Source of the DNA: JAMXLO01 sp963812075 | Lineage (GTDB): Bacteria > Pseudomonadota > Alphaproteobacteria > Acetobacterales > Acetobacteraceae | Reading direction: 5' to 3' | Length of the DNA stretch: 64,000 nucleotides | NCBI GenBank assembly: GCA_963812075.1 | Contig: CAWETN010000018.1 | Span: 124,001-188,000, forward strand | Shown here: positions 1-9,183 of the stretch, piece after piece | Layout: each line of letters begins with the position of its first letter | How positions within the stretch are numbered: position 1 is the stretch's first letter | Notes under the pieces: model-generated | What the model was told of the DNA's origin: nothing | Seen by the model: the letters and a program-made list of their open reading frames with translations, nothing else | The model's database searches: none | Program-made: the position numbers and the translations under genes

Positions 1-1
1 T

Positions 2-454
2 TCCGACATGACGCTGTCGGACAGCGAGCTGATCTTCTGCAACGGCGGCAGCCAGTCGATCGTCGCGATCGAGCTGGAGAACTTCGCGCGCTACCGCATC
101 ATCGACGAGCGACCCGACCTTGCCGCGCATCTGGCGCGTCCGCGCGAGGTGGCGACGCAGGTGTACGAGGCGTTCGCGCGCGGCAGCTTCGCTACCAACA
201 GCCGCCACTTCCTGGGCGCCCTGCGGGTCAGCCGGTTCAGCCTGCTGGACTCGGTGTATGCGTGCCAGCTCTCGGCCGATCAGTCGCTGCTGTTCACGGC
301 GAATCGCGGGCTGAACTGCATCACCATCTATGACTATCCGGCCGGCGAGGTGCGGATACGCATTCCGATGCCGGAGCTGCAGCGCTACTTGCCGTTCCTG
401 TCGCCGCTGGCCGATCCGCGGCTGGGCTTCCACCACAGTGTGCTGATCGGCTAG
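2..454 (+). CDS. C-terminal part of an unrecognised protein, cut by window start
   Basis: The reading frame is open to the left edge, so the true start lies outside the window and the first visible ATG (position 8) is probably internal. About 150 residues are visible. The last third (CQLSADQSLLFTANRG, then ITIYDYPAGEV) resembles a blade of a beta-propeller or WD-like repeat, but I do not recognise the family. The stop overlaps by 4 bp the stop of the convergent SRPBCC gene. Function unknown. Confidence 0.55.
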   Translation, partial: SDMTLSDSELIFCNGGSQSIVAIELENFARYRIIDERPDLAAHLARPREVATQVYEAFARGSFATNSRHFLGALRVSRFSLLDSVYACQLSADQSLLFTANRGLNCITIYDYPAGEVRIRIPMPELQRYLPFLSPLADPRLGFHHSVLIG

Positions 455-981
455 CCGCGCAATTCGAATGCCGCCGCCGCTTCGGCCACCGAGCGGAAAT
501 TCCGCGGGATGATGGTGCTGGCGATCAATTCGACGAACCCGGTTGCCATGGGCGCGATGGCACTCAACGCACCGAGCAGACCCGGCTTGAGATTTAGTTC
601 ACCGGCGAAGGTGACGCGGGTGCCGCGGCCGCCCATAGCGTCGGCGAAAACGGTCCGCCCGGAGCAGGTGATGTGCTCGGTGAGGAAAGCCGGCTCGATC
701 GTCCAGGTGCACGTGCCGGCGCCGGCATCCCAGCTGTTGCGATCGATCCAGCCGATCTCGCTGATCTTCAGCATCGAGCGGATCGCGGCGGGAATCTGCT
801 GCCGCATGCGCCATCGGTTCACGATGTGGACGATGCCGTCGGCGCCTTCGGTTCGCTCGAGCTCGCGGATCTCCTCGATATCGCCAACGCCGCCGGACAG
901 CGCCACCAGGTGGTCGCGCATTGCGGTCCACAGCTCCTGCCGCGGACGCTTCAGCACGACCAGACTTTCGAAGGTTTTCAA
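451..981 (-). CDS. SRPBCC/polyketide-cyclase-like protein
   Basis: A 176-residue protein whose fold pattern matches the SRPBCC (START/Bet v1-like) ligand-binding superfamily. It starts with KTFESLVVLKRPRQELW, the usual first strand and helix, has alternating strands through the middle (HIVNRWRM, CTWTIEP, RVTFAGEL), and ends in a long C-terminal helix. The start is a TTG at 981 that overlaps the stop of the upstream epimerase gene by 4 bp (TTGA), which suggests translational coupling. It is the last gene of the operon DUF362-epimerase-SRPBCC. The ligand is unknown; in such operons the family often handles an aromatic or hydrophobic intermediate (inference). Confidence 0.65.
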   Translation of the reverse strand: MKTFESLVVLKRPRQELWTAMRDHLVALSGGVGDIEEIRELERTEGADGIVHIVNRWRMRQQIPAAIRSMLKISEIGWIDRNSWDAGAGTCTWTIEPAFLTEHITCSGRTVFADAMGGRGTRVTFAGELNLKPGLLGALSAIAPMATGFVELIASTIIPRNFRSVAEAAAAFELRG

Positions 982-2033
982 TCCGAGGACTCCACAACGG
1001 AACGGAAGCGGTATATGTCGTCCGCGAGGCGCATGCACGCCCTGACCTCGCGCGGGATGTGCGGCGATGCCGCCAGCCAGGAGATCGTCTCGATCAGGGC
1101 GTCGCGCGCGGTGCCCGGCGCGTAGCCGAGTGCCGCCGCCCTGGCGTGCGAATACCAGTAGTATCGGCCGATCATTGCGGCCTGCTCGCGCGTCGACAGT
1201 GCCGGGCGCCCGGATATCGCCGCGCCGATTTCCTCGGCTGCGGCGGCAAGAAATGCCGAGGCGTGGTTGAGTTCGATGCGCGGCGGGGGGACGCCCGCCA
1301 GTTCCGCGATCGTCGTGTGGATCTGGCGCCATGTGAGGTCCTGCGCGCCGAGCAGGTAGCTTTCGCCGCACTCGCCGTGTTCGGCGGTCAGCAGATGGCC
1401 GGCGGCCACGTCGCGCGCCGAGACCAGGTTGCAGCCGCCAGGATAGGTGCTGGCGAAAGGATCGGACAGATACGCGACGATGATGCCGTTGCTGGGACCC
1501 AGGCGCGCGCTCGTGGGACCAAGGGTCATCGTCGGGCACGCGAAGCGCACATCGAGCTTCAGGGAGCGGGCGAGTTGCAGCGCGCGCCGGTGCTGCGCGA
1601 TCTTCGCAACAACATAGGGGGCCTCGCCATCACCGCTCGTAAGGCCGGGCGCTTCGTCGATGCTGGCCGCACCGCCGCTGTAGCCGAACACCACGGAAGA
1701 CGAGGTCACCACCACGCAGCCGACATGCTGGCGGGCGCAGGCGCGCAGCAGGGCCTCGGTGCCGCCGACGGCGGCCTGGTGCAGCACCTGGTGGCTGGCC
1801 GCGCCATAGGCGAACAGCGCCGCGGTGTGGAATGCCACGTCGCATCCGGCGCATGCCGCGTCGAGATCCGCGTCGGCGACGTCCGCCACGATCCACTGCA
1901 CAGGCAGATCATCCAACTGGTCGCGCCGGCTGCTCGGCCGGACCAGGCAGCGCACGTCATGGCCGTCGCGCACCAGTGCGCGCACGATGTGCGCGCCGAT
2001 CAGTCCCGCGGCGCCAGTGACAATTGCCCTCAT
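978..2033 (-). CDS. NAD-dependent epimerase/dehydratase (extended SDR)
   Basis: A 351-residue extended short-chain dehydrogenase. The N-terminus MRAIVTGAAGLIGAHIV carries the Rossmann GxxGxxG motif at residues 7-13. VVTSSSVVFGY matches the SDR Ser-containing strand, but the usual YxxxK is seen only as a YVVAK segment (Tyr and Lys spaced by three). The pattern resembles dihydroflavonol-4-reductase/NAD-epimerase enzymes that act on a hydroxyl or keto group. I chose the ATG at 2033 because the Rossmann strand starts there and because it forms an ATGA overlap with the stop of the DUF362 gene. An upstream in-frame extension is low-complexity Arg-rich and unlikely. The substrate cannot be told from sequence. 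Confidence 0.85.
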   Translation of the reverse strand: MRAIVTGAAGLIGAHIVRALVRDGHDVRCLVRPSSRRDQLDDLPVQWIVADVADADLDAACAGCDVAFHTAALFAYGAASHQVLHQAAVGGTEALLRACARQHVGCVVVTSSSVVFGYSGGAASIDEAPGLTSGDGEAPYVVAKIAQHRRALQLARSLKLDVRFACPTMTLGPTSARLGPSNGIIVAYLSDPFASTYPGGCNLVSARDVAAGHLLTAEHGECGESYLLGAQDLTWRQIHTTIAELAGVPPPRIELNHASAFLAAAAEEIGAAISGRPALSTREQAAMIGRYYWYSHARAAALGYAPGTARDALIETISWLAASPHIPREVRACMRLADDIYRFRSVVESSD

Positions 2034-4120
2034 GCCGGCAAGGCGAGGTCGCGGGCGATGGCCCGCCCGAGTTCGGCGATGAAAACCGTGAGCTCGGCGC
2101 TCCACCGATCGACATCCGAGGTGGGAATTTCTTCGGGCGCGACGTGCACGAAGCCATCGGCATCGGCGAGGTGCTCTGGGCTGTCCGTTGTCCGTTGCTG
2201 GAGGCGCTGCAGCAGCGGCAGCGCCGCCTCGCCGATGCGCTGCAGCAGCGGCATAAGCTGTTCGGCGGGAGGCAGCGCGGTCTCGTCCACCGGTCGGCCG
2301 ATGCGGATGTCGCGGCCTTCGACCAAAGCCTCGAAGTTGGCGATCGTCCGGTCGAAGAAGGTCTGGTAGGCATGCGTCACCAGCATCGGCTTCAGGCCGG
2401 GCACCTGAGCAGGATCGAACACCTGGAAGAACGGCGGCAGGGCGAACTGCTGGCGGCCCGTGATGGTGACCTGGGTTCCGTCGCGCCGCTGTTCGAAGCT
2501 GGCGATGCCGTCATCGTAGACCGCGGAGCCGTTCTCGCTCAGCAGGGTCTTCCAGTACAGGCGGTGACGGTCATCCTGGTACTCGACGACCTCGAGCTTG
2601 CTCACGTCGATCGGCTTGCCCTGGTAGAGCACCAGGTAATTCGGCTGGGGCAGGTAGATGTTGCGCTCCGCCTGCCGCACCGGGCGTCCCAGTGCGTCGT
2701 GCGACAGCGGCACCAGCAGGCCGCCGAGATAGTCGTTCATGAACTGGATCGTGCGCGCGATGTCGACGCGGCGGATGAACCGGTCGAAGCGGATCGGCAG
2801 AAGACGCGAATAGCGAAACACCACGGCATCATGCACGTATCGCCATGCCAGCTCGTTCGACGCCGGCGTGGCTGCGGCGGCGACAGGCTCCAGTCGGCGC
2901 AGTTCGTCCACCAGCGCGTCGAAGGCAGTGTCCGGGATGGTGTCGATATCGAGGCCCAGCGGCACCGCCCGGCGACGCAGCGCGTCCTTGTCGAACAGCG
3001 TCCGGTAGGTCTCGATGGTGGTGCCGATCCAGCCCAGGATCCCGTTCGCCACGGTCAGCAACCACTGGCTGGAGGGAGCCGACAGGTATTCCGCCAGCGC
3101 GCCGTTCAGCCGCGCGTCGAGCGGATGTTTCAGGGGAAACAGTGTCGTGTCGAGCCGTTGCAGCCACGGTTCGACGAGGCGGTCGAGCGTCTCCGCCTGG
3201 GCGCGCGCGCGGGTCGCATGCAGCGACAGCGGCGGCACGTTCTCCCAGTGCGGGTAAGGCTCCAGCGAGCCGGCAACAATATAGCGTTTCGGCATGGGAT
3301 GGGTACGCAGGACGCGTTCGAAGGTCGGCGACAGTTTCGGGTCGAGGCCCATCTTGCGTGCGCCGATCTCGTCGGCCAGGGCGATGTCGGTGGCGGCGAT
3401 GATCGTCCCCGTTTCGATCGCCGCAGGTGCGCGGCGTCCGCCGGCGCCGTGCGCGGCGATGATCGCATCGATCACGCAGAAATCCACCGGCGCGGCCTGC
3501 AGCAGGGCCGCCGCCACGTCGCCGGGATGGCGGCGCAGGCGATAGTGCAGGTCCTTGTCGATCAGCGGCAGCGCGCCGATCAGCGTCTCCAGGCAGAGCG
3601 CGTAGCCGGCCGTCTCGTCGGTGCGGCTCTTGCTGAACACGATCCGGATGTCCGCCTCGAGCCAGTGGCGCGAGAGCGCGCAGGCGTGCAGGACGCCGGT
3701 GGCGCCGAACGCGGACTCGGCCAATTCGTCGGTGAGGTCCACGATGTCGTAGGGACGATGGCCTGACGTGACGTAGCGGTAGCCGAGCAGATCGCTGAGC
3801 GCGTGCAGGTCACGGTTTTCCGCCCAAAGGGCGCTGCTGTCGGTTGCGCCTGCCACCGCCACCTTGGTGAAGCCGCGGTCGTGCAGTTGGTCGATCAGCG
3901 CTTCGACCAGGGCGGGGTCCGTCGCGGTGGGCGATCCGGCCGAAAAACCTGCGAGTTCCGGCTTGATGGCGATGCCGACAGTGCCTGGCGGGCGTCGCCC
4001 GCGCCTGCGCCGCAGCAGCGTCCACAGCCCGGCGCGGTCCAGCGCCGCCGCGAGCTTGTCCGCGGCTGACAGGCCATCGTCGTCCACGATGGCGACAGCG
4101 CACGCGTCCGCTTCGGGCAT
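2030..4120 (-). CDS. DUF362 domain protein with long C-terminal extension
   Basis: A 696-residue protein. Residues ~45-330 match the DUF362 family: a VGIAIKPELAG strand, then TDPALVEALIDQL, and later GARKMGLDPKLSP. DUF362 is of unknown function and often occurs with Fe-S proteins, but no Cys-rich ferredoxin motif is visible here. The remaining ~360 residues (helical, with segments such as RFIRRVDIARTIQFMNDY and a charged C-terminal tail) I do not recognise. It is the first gene of a minus-strand operon and overlaps the epimerase start by 4 bp. It is divergent from the HpaB-like monooxygenase, with about 70 bp between the two starts, so a shared regulator is plausible (inference). Confidence 0.75.
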   Translation of the reverse strand: MPEADACAVAIVDDDGLSAADKLAAALDRAGLWTLLRRRRGRRPPGTVGIAIKPELAGFSAGSPTATDPALVEALIDQLHDRGFTKVAVAGATDSSALWAENRDLHALSDLLGYRYVTSGHRPYDIVDLTDELAESAFGATGVLHACALSRHWLEADIRIVFSKSRTDETAGYALCLETLIGALPLIDKDLHYRLRRHPGDVAAALLQAAPVDFCVIDAIIAAHGAGGRRAPAAIETGTIIAATDIALADEIGARKMGLDPKLSPTFERVLRTHPMPKRYIVAGSLEPYPHWENVPPLSLHATRARAQAETLDRLVEPWLQRLDTTLFPLKHPLDARLNGALAEYLSAPSSQWLLTVANGILGWIGTTIETYRTLFDKDALRRRAVPLGLDIDTIPDTAFDALVDELRRLEPVAAAATPASNELAWRYVHDAVVFRYSRLLPIRFDRFIRRVDIARTIQFMNDYLGGLLVPLSHDALGRPVRQAERNIYLPQPNYLVLYQGKPIDVSKLEVVEYQDDRHRLYWKTLLSENGSAVYDDGIASFEQRRDGTQVTITGRQQFALPPFFQVFDPAQVPGLKPMLVTHAYQTFFDRTIANFEALVEGRDIRIGRPVDETALPPAEQLMPLLQRIGEAALPLLQRLQQRTTDSPEHLADADGFVHVAPEEIPTSDVDRWSAELTVFIAELGRAIARDLALPA

Positions 4121-4189
4121 CCGCCAGCCTAGCAACTTTGCGTTTGCCTGGGCAAATTGCCGGCCCACGCTTCTTGCAAAGGGCACAGC

Positions 4190-5638
4190 ATGCTGCGAAC
4201 CGGTGCACAATATCTCGATTCCCTGCGCGATGGCCGACAGATCTGGATCAACGGCGAGCGCGTGGCCGACGTGACCACGCACCCAGCGTTCCGCCCGATC
4301 GTGTCGCTGCGCGCGCGGCTCTACGACATGGCGCACGAGGCGCAGCATGCCGCCGCGATGTCCTATGTCGATGCGGCCAGCGGCGAGCGCTGCAACCTTG
4401 CGTTGAAGCTGCCGAAGACGCAGCAGGACTGGCACGACAAGCGCGCCTACGTGGACGCGCAGCTCAACGAGGCTCGCGGTGTGGTGGTGCGCGTGGGCGA
4501 CGAGACGATCGGCGAGCTGTGGTCGTTGTGGGACGGCAAGGCGGTGCTCGACGAGATCGATCCGCAGTTCAGCGCCAATGTCGAGCGGCACATCATGCGC
4601 GCGCTGACCGCCGATCCGTTCCACGTCTCGGCCAACACCGATCCGAAGGGCGACCGCTCGAAGCGGCCGCAGGACCAGGATCCGGACATGCTGCTCCACG
4701 TGGTGAAGGAGACGGATGCAGGTATCGTGGTGCGCGGCGCCAAATACGAGACCGCGGCGGCGTATGCGAACCAGGCGTTCGTCAAGCCCACCATTGCCAA
4801 CTGGGGCGACGACAAGCTGTCGGACTACGCCGTGGGTTTCATCGCCGACATGGGATGGACCGGCATCAAGCACATCTGTCGCACGGGGTTCGCCGGCCGC
4901 GCGCCGGTCGAGGACTATCCGCTGTCGAATCGATTCGATGAGGTTGATACGCTGATCGTGTTCGATGACGTGCTGGTGCCGTGGGAGAACGTGCTGTTCT
5001 ATCGGCACACCCGCGCGGCGACGTTCATCCGCGCGACGCTGCACCGCTATTCGGCGTTCCCGTACACGCAGCGCATCCTCTACCTGGCTGACATGCTGAT
5101 CGGTGCGGCGCTGTTCAATGCGCGGCAGACGGGGTTGGACAAGCAGCAGGCGGTGCGCGAGAAGCTGGCCGAGCTGGCCTGCTATCGCGAGGGGATCAAC
5201 GCGCATCTGACGGCGGCGATCGCCATGGCGCAGCCAAGCCCGGCGGGGCTGCTGATGCCGAACCAGTCGCTGCTGTTCACCGGGCGGGTGCACGCCTGCA
5301 CGAGGCTGCCGGCCATGATGCACCTGGCGCGCGAGCTATGCGGCGGACAGATCTGCGTCACGCCGGACTTCGCCGCGTTCGCCGATCCGGAGACCGCGCC
5401 ATGGCTCATGAAGTTCTACACGGTGAACGAGGCGTGGAGCGCCGACGATCGCCGGCGGCTGCTCGCGTTCGCGCGCGATCTGCTGAACTCGGATTATGCC
5501 GGGCACCGGCTGACGTTCGAGCTGTTCGCGCAGTCGCCGCCTTATGCGCATCTGAATGCCGTGTACATGAACTTCGACTTCGACCCCGCACTGCGGTTCG
5601 TGCAGCAGGCGGCGGGGCTGAGCGATCGGGTACTGTAG
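4190..5638 (+). CDS. 4-hydroxyphenylacetate 3-hydroxylase family (HpaB-like) flavin monooxygenase
   Basis: A 482-residue protein matching the HpaB/PvcC/HpaH family, FADH2-dependent aromatic hydroxylases with an acyl-CoA dehydrogenase fold. Visible hallmarks are MLRTGAQYLDSLRDGR at the N-terminus, the FDDVLVPWENVLFY strand, YCxx-like helices in the C-terminal half, and QICVTPDFAAF near the flavin-binding region. The ATG at 4190 was chosen because the family N-terminus starts there and an AAAGGG ribosome site lies about 7 bp upstream. No flavin reductase partner (HpaC) is next to it. The substrate is probably a phenolic compound (inference). The divergent DUF362-epimerase-SRPBCC operon may act in the same pathway. 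Confidence 0.85.
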   Translation: MLRTGAQYLDSLRDGRQIWINGERVADVTTHPAFRPIVSLRARLYDMAHEAQHAAAMSYVDAASGERCNLALKLPKTQQDWHDKRAYVDAQLNEARGVVVRVGDETIGELWSLWDGKAVLDEIDPQFSANVERHIMRALTADPFHVSANTDPKGDRSKRPQDQDPDMLLHVVKETDAGIVVRGAKYETAAAYANQAFVKPTIANWGDDKLSDYAVGFIADMGWTGIKHICRTGFAGRAPVEDYPLSNRFDEVDTLIVFDDVLVPWENVLFYRHTRAATFIRATLHRYSAFPYTQRILYLADMLIGAALFNARQTGLDKQQAVREKLAELACYREGINAHLTAAIAMAQPSPAGLLMPNQSLLFTGRVHACTRLPAMMHLARELCGGQICVTPDFAAFADPETAPWLMKFYTVNEAWSADDRRRLLAFARDLLNSDYAGHRLTFELFAQSPPYAHLNAVYMNFDFDPALRFVQQAAGLSDRVL

Positions 5639-5807
5639 GGCGCCGCACAATGTCCATTTTTGCAGCGCATCGTGGGGGATTGGCGGTCGTCCGGGGTCTG
5701 TACAACCGTTCAGCGCGATGCGTCGCCTGCGATCGCCTCAGACTGAACCTGCGACGGATAGGTTCCTCCTGGCGGTCATTTCTGTGCGGGCAACCCGCGG
5801 CACATAG

Positions 5808-6495
5808 TCAGCAGTTTCCGACACCGAGCCGCGGGTGCACCCCGGATCTCGTCCCTTCGTGAGCAAAGGTCGCCTCCGTCTCGCGCAGAACTTCCTGTGG
5901 ATCCAGCCATGGGCCAAGTGGCTGGTGAGACGGGCAGTAGCTTAGCATGAGTGGGATGCAGTCCTCTGCCTGCACCGTGAAGTCCGCGACCGTCGCGTGA
6001 TCCTCACCACGATGCGGGGCAGGGATCGCAGCAATACCATCTCGGGACCGCAGATTTGCGCGTATGGTGCGGTCGTCAGTTGCTTCGACCCACGGCTTCG
6101 CCGATCCATACTCGAAGCGCAGTGCCATCTCGCTGCTCATCGTCACACGACCGGAAATGCCTTTTACTATTCGGATCACGTGGGATGTCACGGATCGGAG
6201 TGGCATGAAATCGATCAGCTCGACGGACCCACTTGCAGTATCGAAGCGGGTGACCAAGATCAATGTCCCCCTGACGGTAGCATCGAGAGACGCGGGCGCG
6301 GCTGGTCGGCCCGATGCGCCAAAAGCCATGTCTCCGGTCACCAAGTAATGCCGCAAAACAGGCGCTGGAGTTGAAGCGGGGCCAATAGAGCCAATCGATT
6401 GAACCACGCCGGCTGACAAGCGCTCCCGTGACACAGTCGCTGATGAAAGCGTAGTCCTCGATGCGGTCATGGCGAAGCTGCGGGGACTCGATCAT
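5808..6495 (-). pseudogene. Truncated, frameshifted GH15 (trehalase/glucoamylase-like) gene
   Basis: The N-terminal part is unmistakably a GH15 glycoside hydrolase of the trehalase-like group: starting at the ATG at 6495 it reads IEDYAFISDC, then GSIDWLYWPRF and CFAALLGD. Near 6270, at a run of five G/C, the frame changes, and homology continues in the next frame (LILVTRF, VELIDFMPLR, FEYGSAKPWV, then LDPQEVLRETEATF). After about 210 residues the similarity stops and an unrelated tail runs to the stop at 5808. A full GH15 enzyme is ~600 residues and its catalytic Glu residues lie in the missing C-terminal part, so the product would be inactive. Confidence 0.8.
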
Positions 6496-7359
6496 TCGGA
6501 TCTCTGGCGACGGGCAACAATGACTGGAGGGAGCATCGCGGCTACGAAGGGCGCAGTATGACAGCATCCTGTCACAGAGCTTCAAAGAAACGTGGGAATG
6601 ATAACGAAACCGCGCTCCCATCGGCCGAAGACAACGCGCCGGTTTCGCTTTACGAACAGCCGGCAGTACACTTTTCGGTAATTCGGAAGTCTCCTGTTTC
6701 CGCAACCGAGGCCCGGGGAGGCGGGCATTGGATCGTCGGTCGATGGCTTATCGGCGCCCCTCCAGCTTCAGGTTTGATCCAAGGGATCGCAGTCCCATGA
6801 CAAGAAAGGATTGGTCGCACACCATCGTGTACGGCGTCATCGTCGCTATGTCGGGAGTGTTTCCGGTCACCCCTTTCGCTGAAATTCTTTCGCGGCGTTG
6901 ACGCCAGCCGTCGGCAACGATGGGCGAGCCCGATACCGCCTGGCCGGCTCGCATTGAGGTGAGGCGTGCGCGGTCGGACGCCCCCTATTTTCGCCAACGT
7001 GCTTGCGCAGTTCCGGCAACTTGACGCTCTCGCGTCCGACGATTCCGTCAGGCGTGAGATGTCAGGCCTTGGCCGCCGCGTAGGAAGCCAAGGCATCCGA
7101 GCTATGCCTCTTCTCGCCGTGCACTTCACGAGGGCGATACGGCCACCGGATGGTCTGGTTCGTTACGCGGTGACTGGTTGTGGCTACGGGCACGCAGTCG
7201 CGGGCCGTCGAGCGGATGTGAGTTCCCGAGTAATATCGTGATCAGATATAGACCGGCTGCTTGCATGAGAGTTCGCGGCATGGTTCGAGGCTTCCCTCGT
7301 TTGAGCCGGGCCACTCCCACGTCCTTGGCTCACACCTCATCGACCTGCGCGAGTGCGAC
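6496..7359. other. Non-coding stretch, no supported gene
   Basis: About 860 bases between the GH15 remnant and the oxidase cluster. Short open frames exist on both strands, but none shows a recognisable family, a ribosome site with a plausible start, or the strong GC3 pattern of the neighbouring genes. Promoter elements for the oxidase operon should lie at its right end, but I could not identify a convincing -35/-10 pair. Confidence 0.5.
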
Positions 7360-8167
7360 ATGACGGAGCGAAGCGTATTGCCCTACTGCGGGTCGCCGCC
7401 ATTGCCCAGTACCACTTTGGTTCCGCTGGAATGCTGACCCGATATTGCTCGCTGTTCTTGTCGCAGCGGCATGGCTTTACTGGCTCGGCTCGCGTCGGGC
7501 CGCACGAACGCCTGCTGTTGGGACGCAAAGCCTGTTCTATGCCGGCTGGACGATAGCGGCTGCTTCCCTGATCTCGCCGCTATGCGCGCTGTCGGTTTCG
7601 TTGTTCGCCGCGCGACTGGCGCAGCATGCGATTCTGGCACTCGTCGCTGCGCCGCTGGTTGCCGCCGGTCGGCCGCTCGAGGCGTACGCCGCCGCGTTGG
7701 GGCTGGGCGAGAGGCCCGCGGCGCCCGCGCGACCGTTCTTCGCGGCGCTCCTGTTCGGAGCGATGATCTGGCTTTGGCACGCACCGGTACCCTACGCCGC
7801 GACATTCGCCAGCAGCAGCATCTACTGGCTCATGCATGTGACCGTGTTCACCAGCGCATTCTGGCTGTGGTCGGCGCTGGTCGAGCCGTCTCGGGGGGCG
7901 GGCGCGTTGATGCCGGTTCTCGCCGGCCTCATGTCTTCGGTGCAGATGGGCCTGCTTGGCGCGCTGATCACTCTTTCTCCGCGCGCGTTCTACGCGCCGC
8001 ATGCCCTGACCACGATGGCCTGGGGTCTGACGCCGCTGCAGGATCAGCAACTTGGCGGCAGCATCATGTGGGTACCGGGCTGCATCGTCTTCCTGGTCGT
8101 TGCGATGTTCGGGCTGCGTCGCGTGCTGGAGCCGGCACGGTTTTTGGCCGGACTGGTCGGTCCGTGA
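7360..8167 (+). CDS. ctaG: Cytochrome c oxidase assembly protein, CtaG/caa3 type (N-terminal frameshift)
   Basis: A polytopic membrane protein of the caa3_CtaG family, which helps build the copper centres of cytochrome oxidase. Typical signs are WRWNADP-like entry to helix 1 (FRWNADPILLAVL), MIWLWHAPVPY, YWLMHVTVFTSAFWLWS and the C-terminal QQLGGSIMWVPG segment. The natural N-terminus appears to be MTERSVLPYCGSPPLP from the ATG at 7360; the frame then changes between about 7405 and 7416. Without that indel the gene would only start at a TTG at 7445, inside helix 1. The stop overlaps the GTG of coxB (GTGA). First gene of the oxidase operon. Confidence 0.8.
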
Positions 8168-9171
8168 GGACATGGCGAGGCTTGGCCGGCTCCGCCGCGC
8201 TTATACCGGCCCCGGCAAAAGCTGCGTCGCCGCTCTCCTATCTTGTCGGATTTGGACCGAAGGCCGATCCGGTGGTCGCGCTCACCTGGGGCATGCTGTT
8301 GATCGCAATCGGGGTCGTGATCGCTATCAGCCTGCTGGTCCTGGGCGGCGTAGTGGGGCGCGGGCGGCACGTCGATATCGCCAGCGTCCCGGTCGAGCGG
8401 GGCGGCAATGGCCTGCGCTGGATATGGATCGGCGTTGGGGTGTCATCGATCCCGCTCGTCGTTGCCCTGGTATGGACGGTGTCTGTCCTGGCCGCCGTGA
8501 GCGCGCCTACAGGAAAGCCGGCAGTCGTTATCGAGGTAACCGGCGCGCAGTGGTGGTGGAAGGCGCGCTACATGGATCGTGATCCCGCGCGCATCTTCAC
8601 GACGGCCAACGAGATCCACATCCCGACCGGCGAGCCCGTGCAGATCCGGCTTGCCAGTGCCGACGTGATCCACTCGTTCTGGGTGCCCGCACTGGGCGGC
8701 AAAACGGACACCATCCCCGGTCAGACCAACGTGACGTGGCTTCAGGCTGACATGGCCGGCACATATCGCGGCCAGTGCACCGAGTTCTGCGGCTGGCAAC
8801 ACGCGCATATGGGCTTTCTCGTGCTTGCGCAGCCACCGGCTCAATTCCGACTCTGGGAGGACGCCCAAATCAAGCCGGCGCGGCCCCCGACCTCTCCCCA
8901 GGAAGCAGCCGGGAAGGCCGCGTTCGAGTTCCACTGTGGCGCATGTCACACGGTCCGCGGCAGCAAGGCCGGGGGAAGCGTGGCGCCTGACCTCACGCAC
9001 ATCGAGAGCCGCACGACGCTCGCTGCGGTGACCCTGCCACATACGATCGGAGCTCTGTCTGGATGGATCGCCGATCCGCAAGCGATCAAACCCGGCGTGC
9101 ACATGCCGGTGATGGACATTTCGGGACCCGAGCTCGAGCGTATCCGCAGTTATCTGCAAACCCTGGAATAA
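8164..9171 (+). CDS. coxB: Cytochrome c oxidase subunit II with fused cytochrome c domain (caa3 type)
   Basis: A 335-residue protein. It has an N-terminal signal (cleavage near AKAAS), two transmembrane helices (about 37-62 and 86-113), then the CuA domain with ligands H170, C205, C209, H213 and M216 in CTEFCGWQHAHM, and a C-terminal class-I cytochrome c with heme site C258-GA-CH262. It accepts electrons from a soluble cytochrome and passes them through heme c to CuA and on to subunit I. It starts at a GTG that overlaps the ctaG stop, so translation is probably coupled. ctaD follows 12 bp after its stop. Confidence 0.93.
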   Translation: MRTWRGLAGSAALIPAPAKAASPLSYLVGFGPKADPVVALTWGMLLIAIGVVIAISLLVLGGVVGRGRHVDIASVPVERGGNGLRWIWIGVGVSSIPLVVALVWTVSVLAAVSAPTGKPAVVIEVTGAQWWWKARYMDRDPARIFTTANEIHIPTGEPVQIRLASADVIHSFWVPALGGKTDTIPGQTNVTWLQADMAGTYRGQCTEFCGWQHAHMGFLVLAQPPAQFRLWEDAQIKPARPPTSPQEAAGKAAFEFHCGACHTVRGSKAGGSVAPDLTHIESRTTLAAVTLPHTIGALSGWIADPQAIKPGVHMPVMDISGPELERIRSYLQTLE

Positions 9172-9183
9172 GAGGCGGATGAA

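Noticed and set aside
2024..3766. Long open frame of 580 codons on the plus strand, opposite the DUF362 gene
   Set aside because: It is an antisense shadow of a high-GC gene: composition is His/Gln/Arg-rich with no family motif, and the minus strand shows clear DUF362 homology and operon overlaps.
4121..5323. N-terminal extension of the DUF362 frame to 1097 residues
   Set aside because: It runs antisense through the HpaB-like gene, which has clear homology; DUF362 homology only begins after the ATG at 4120.
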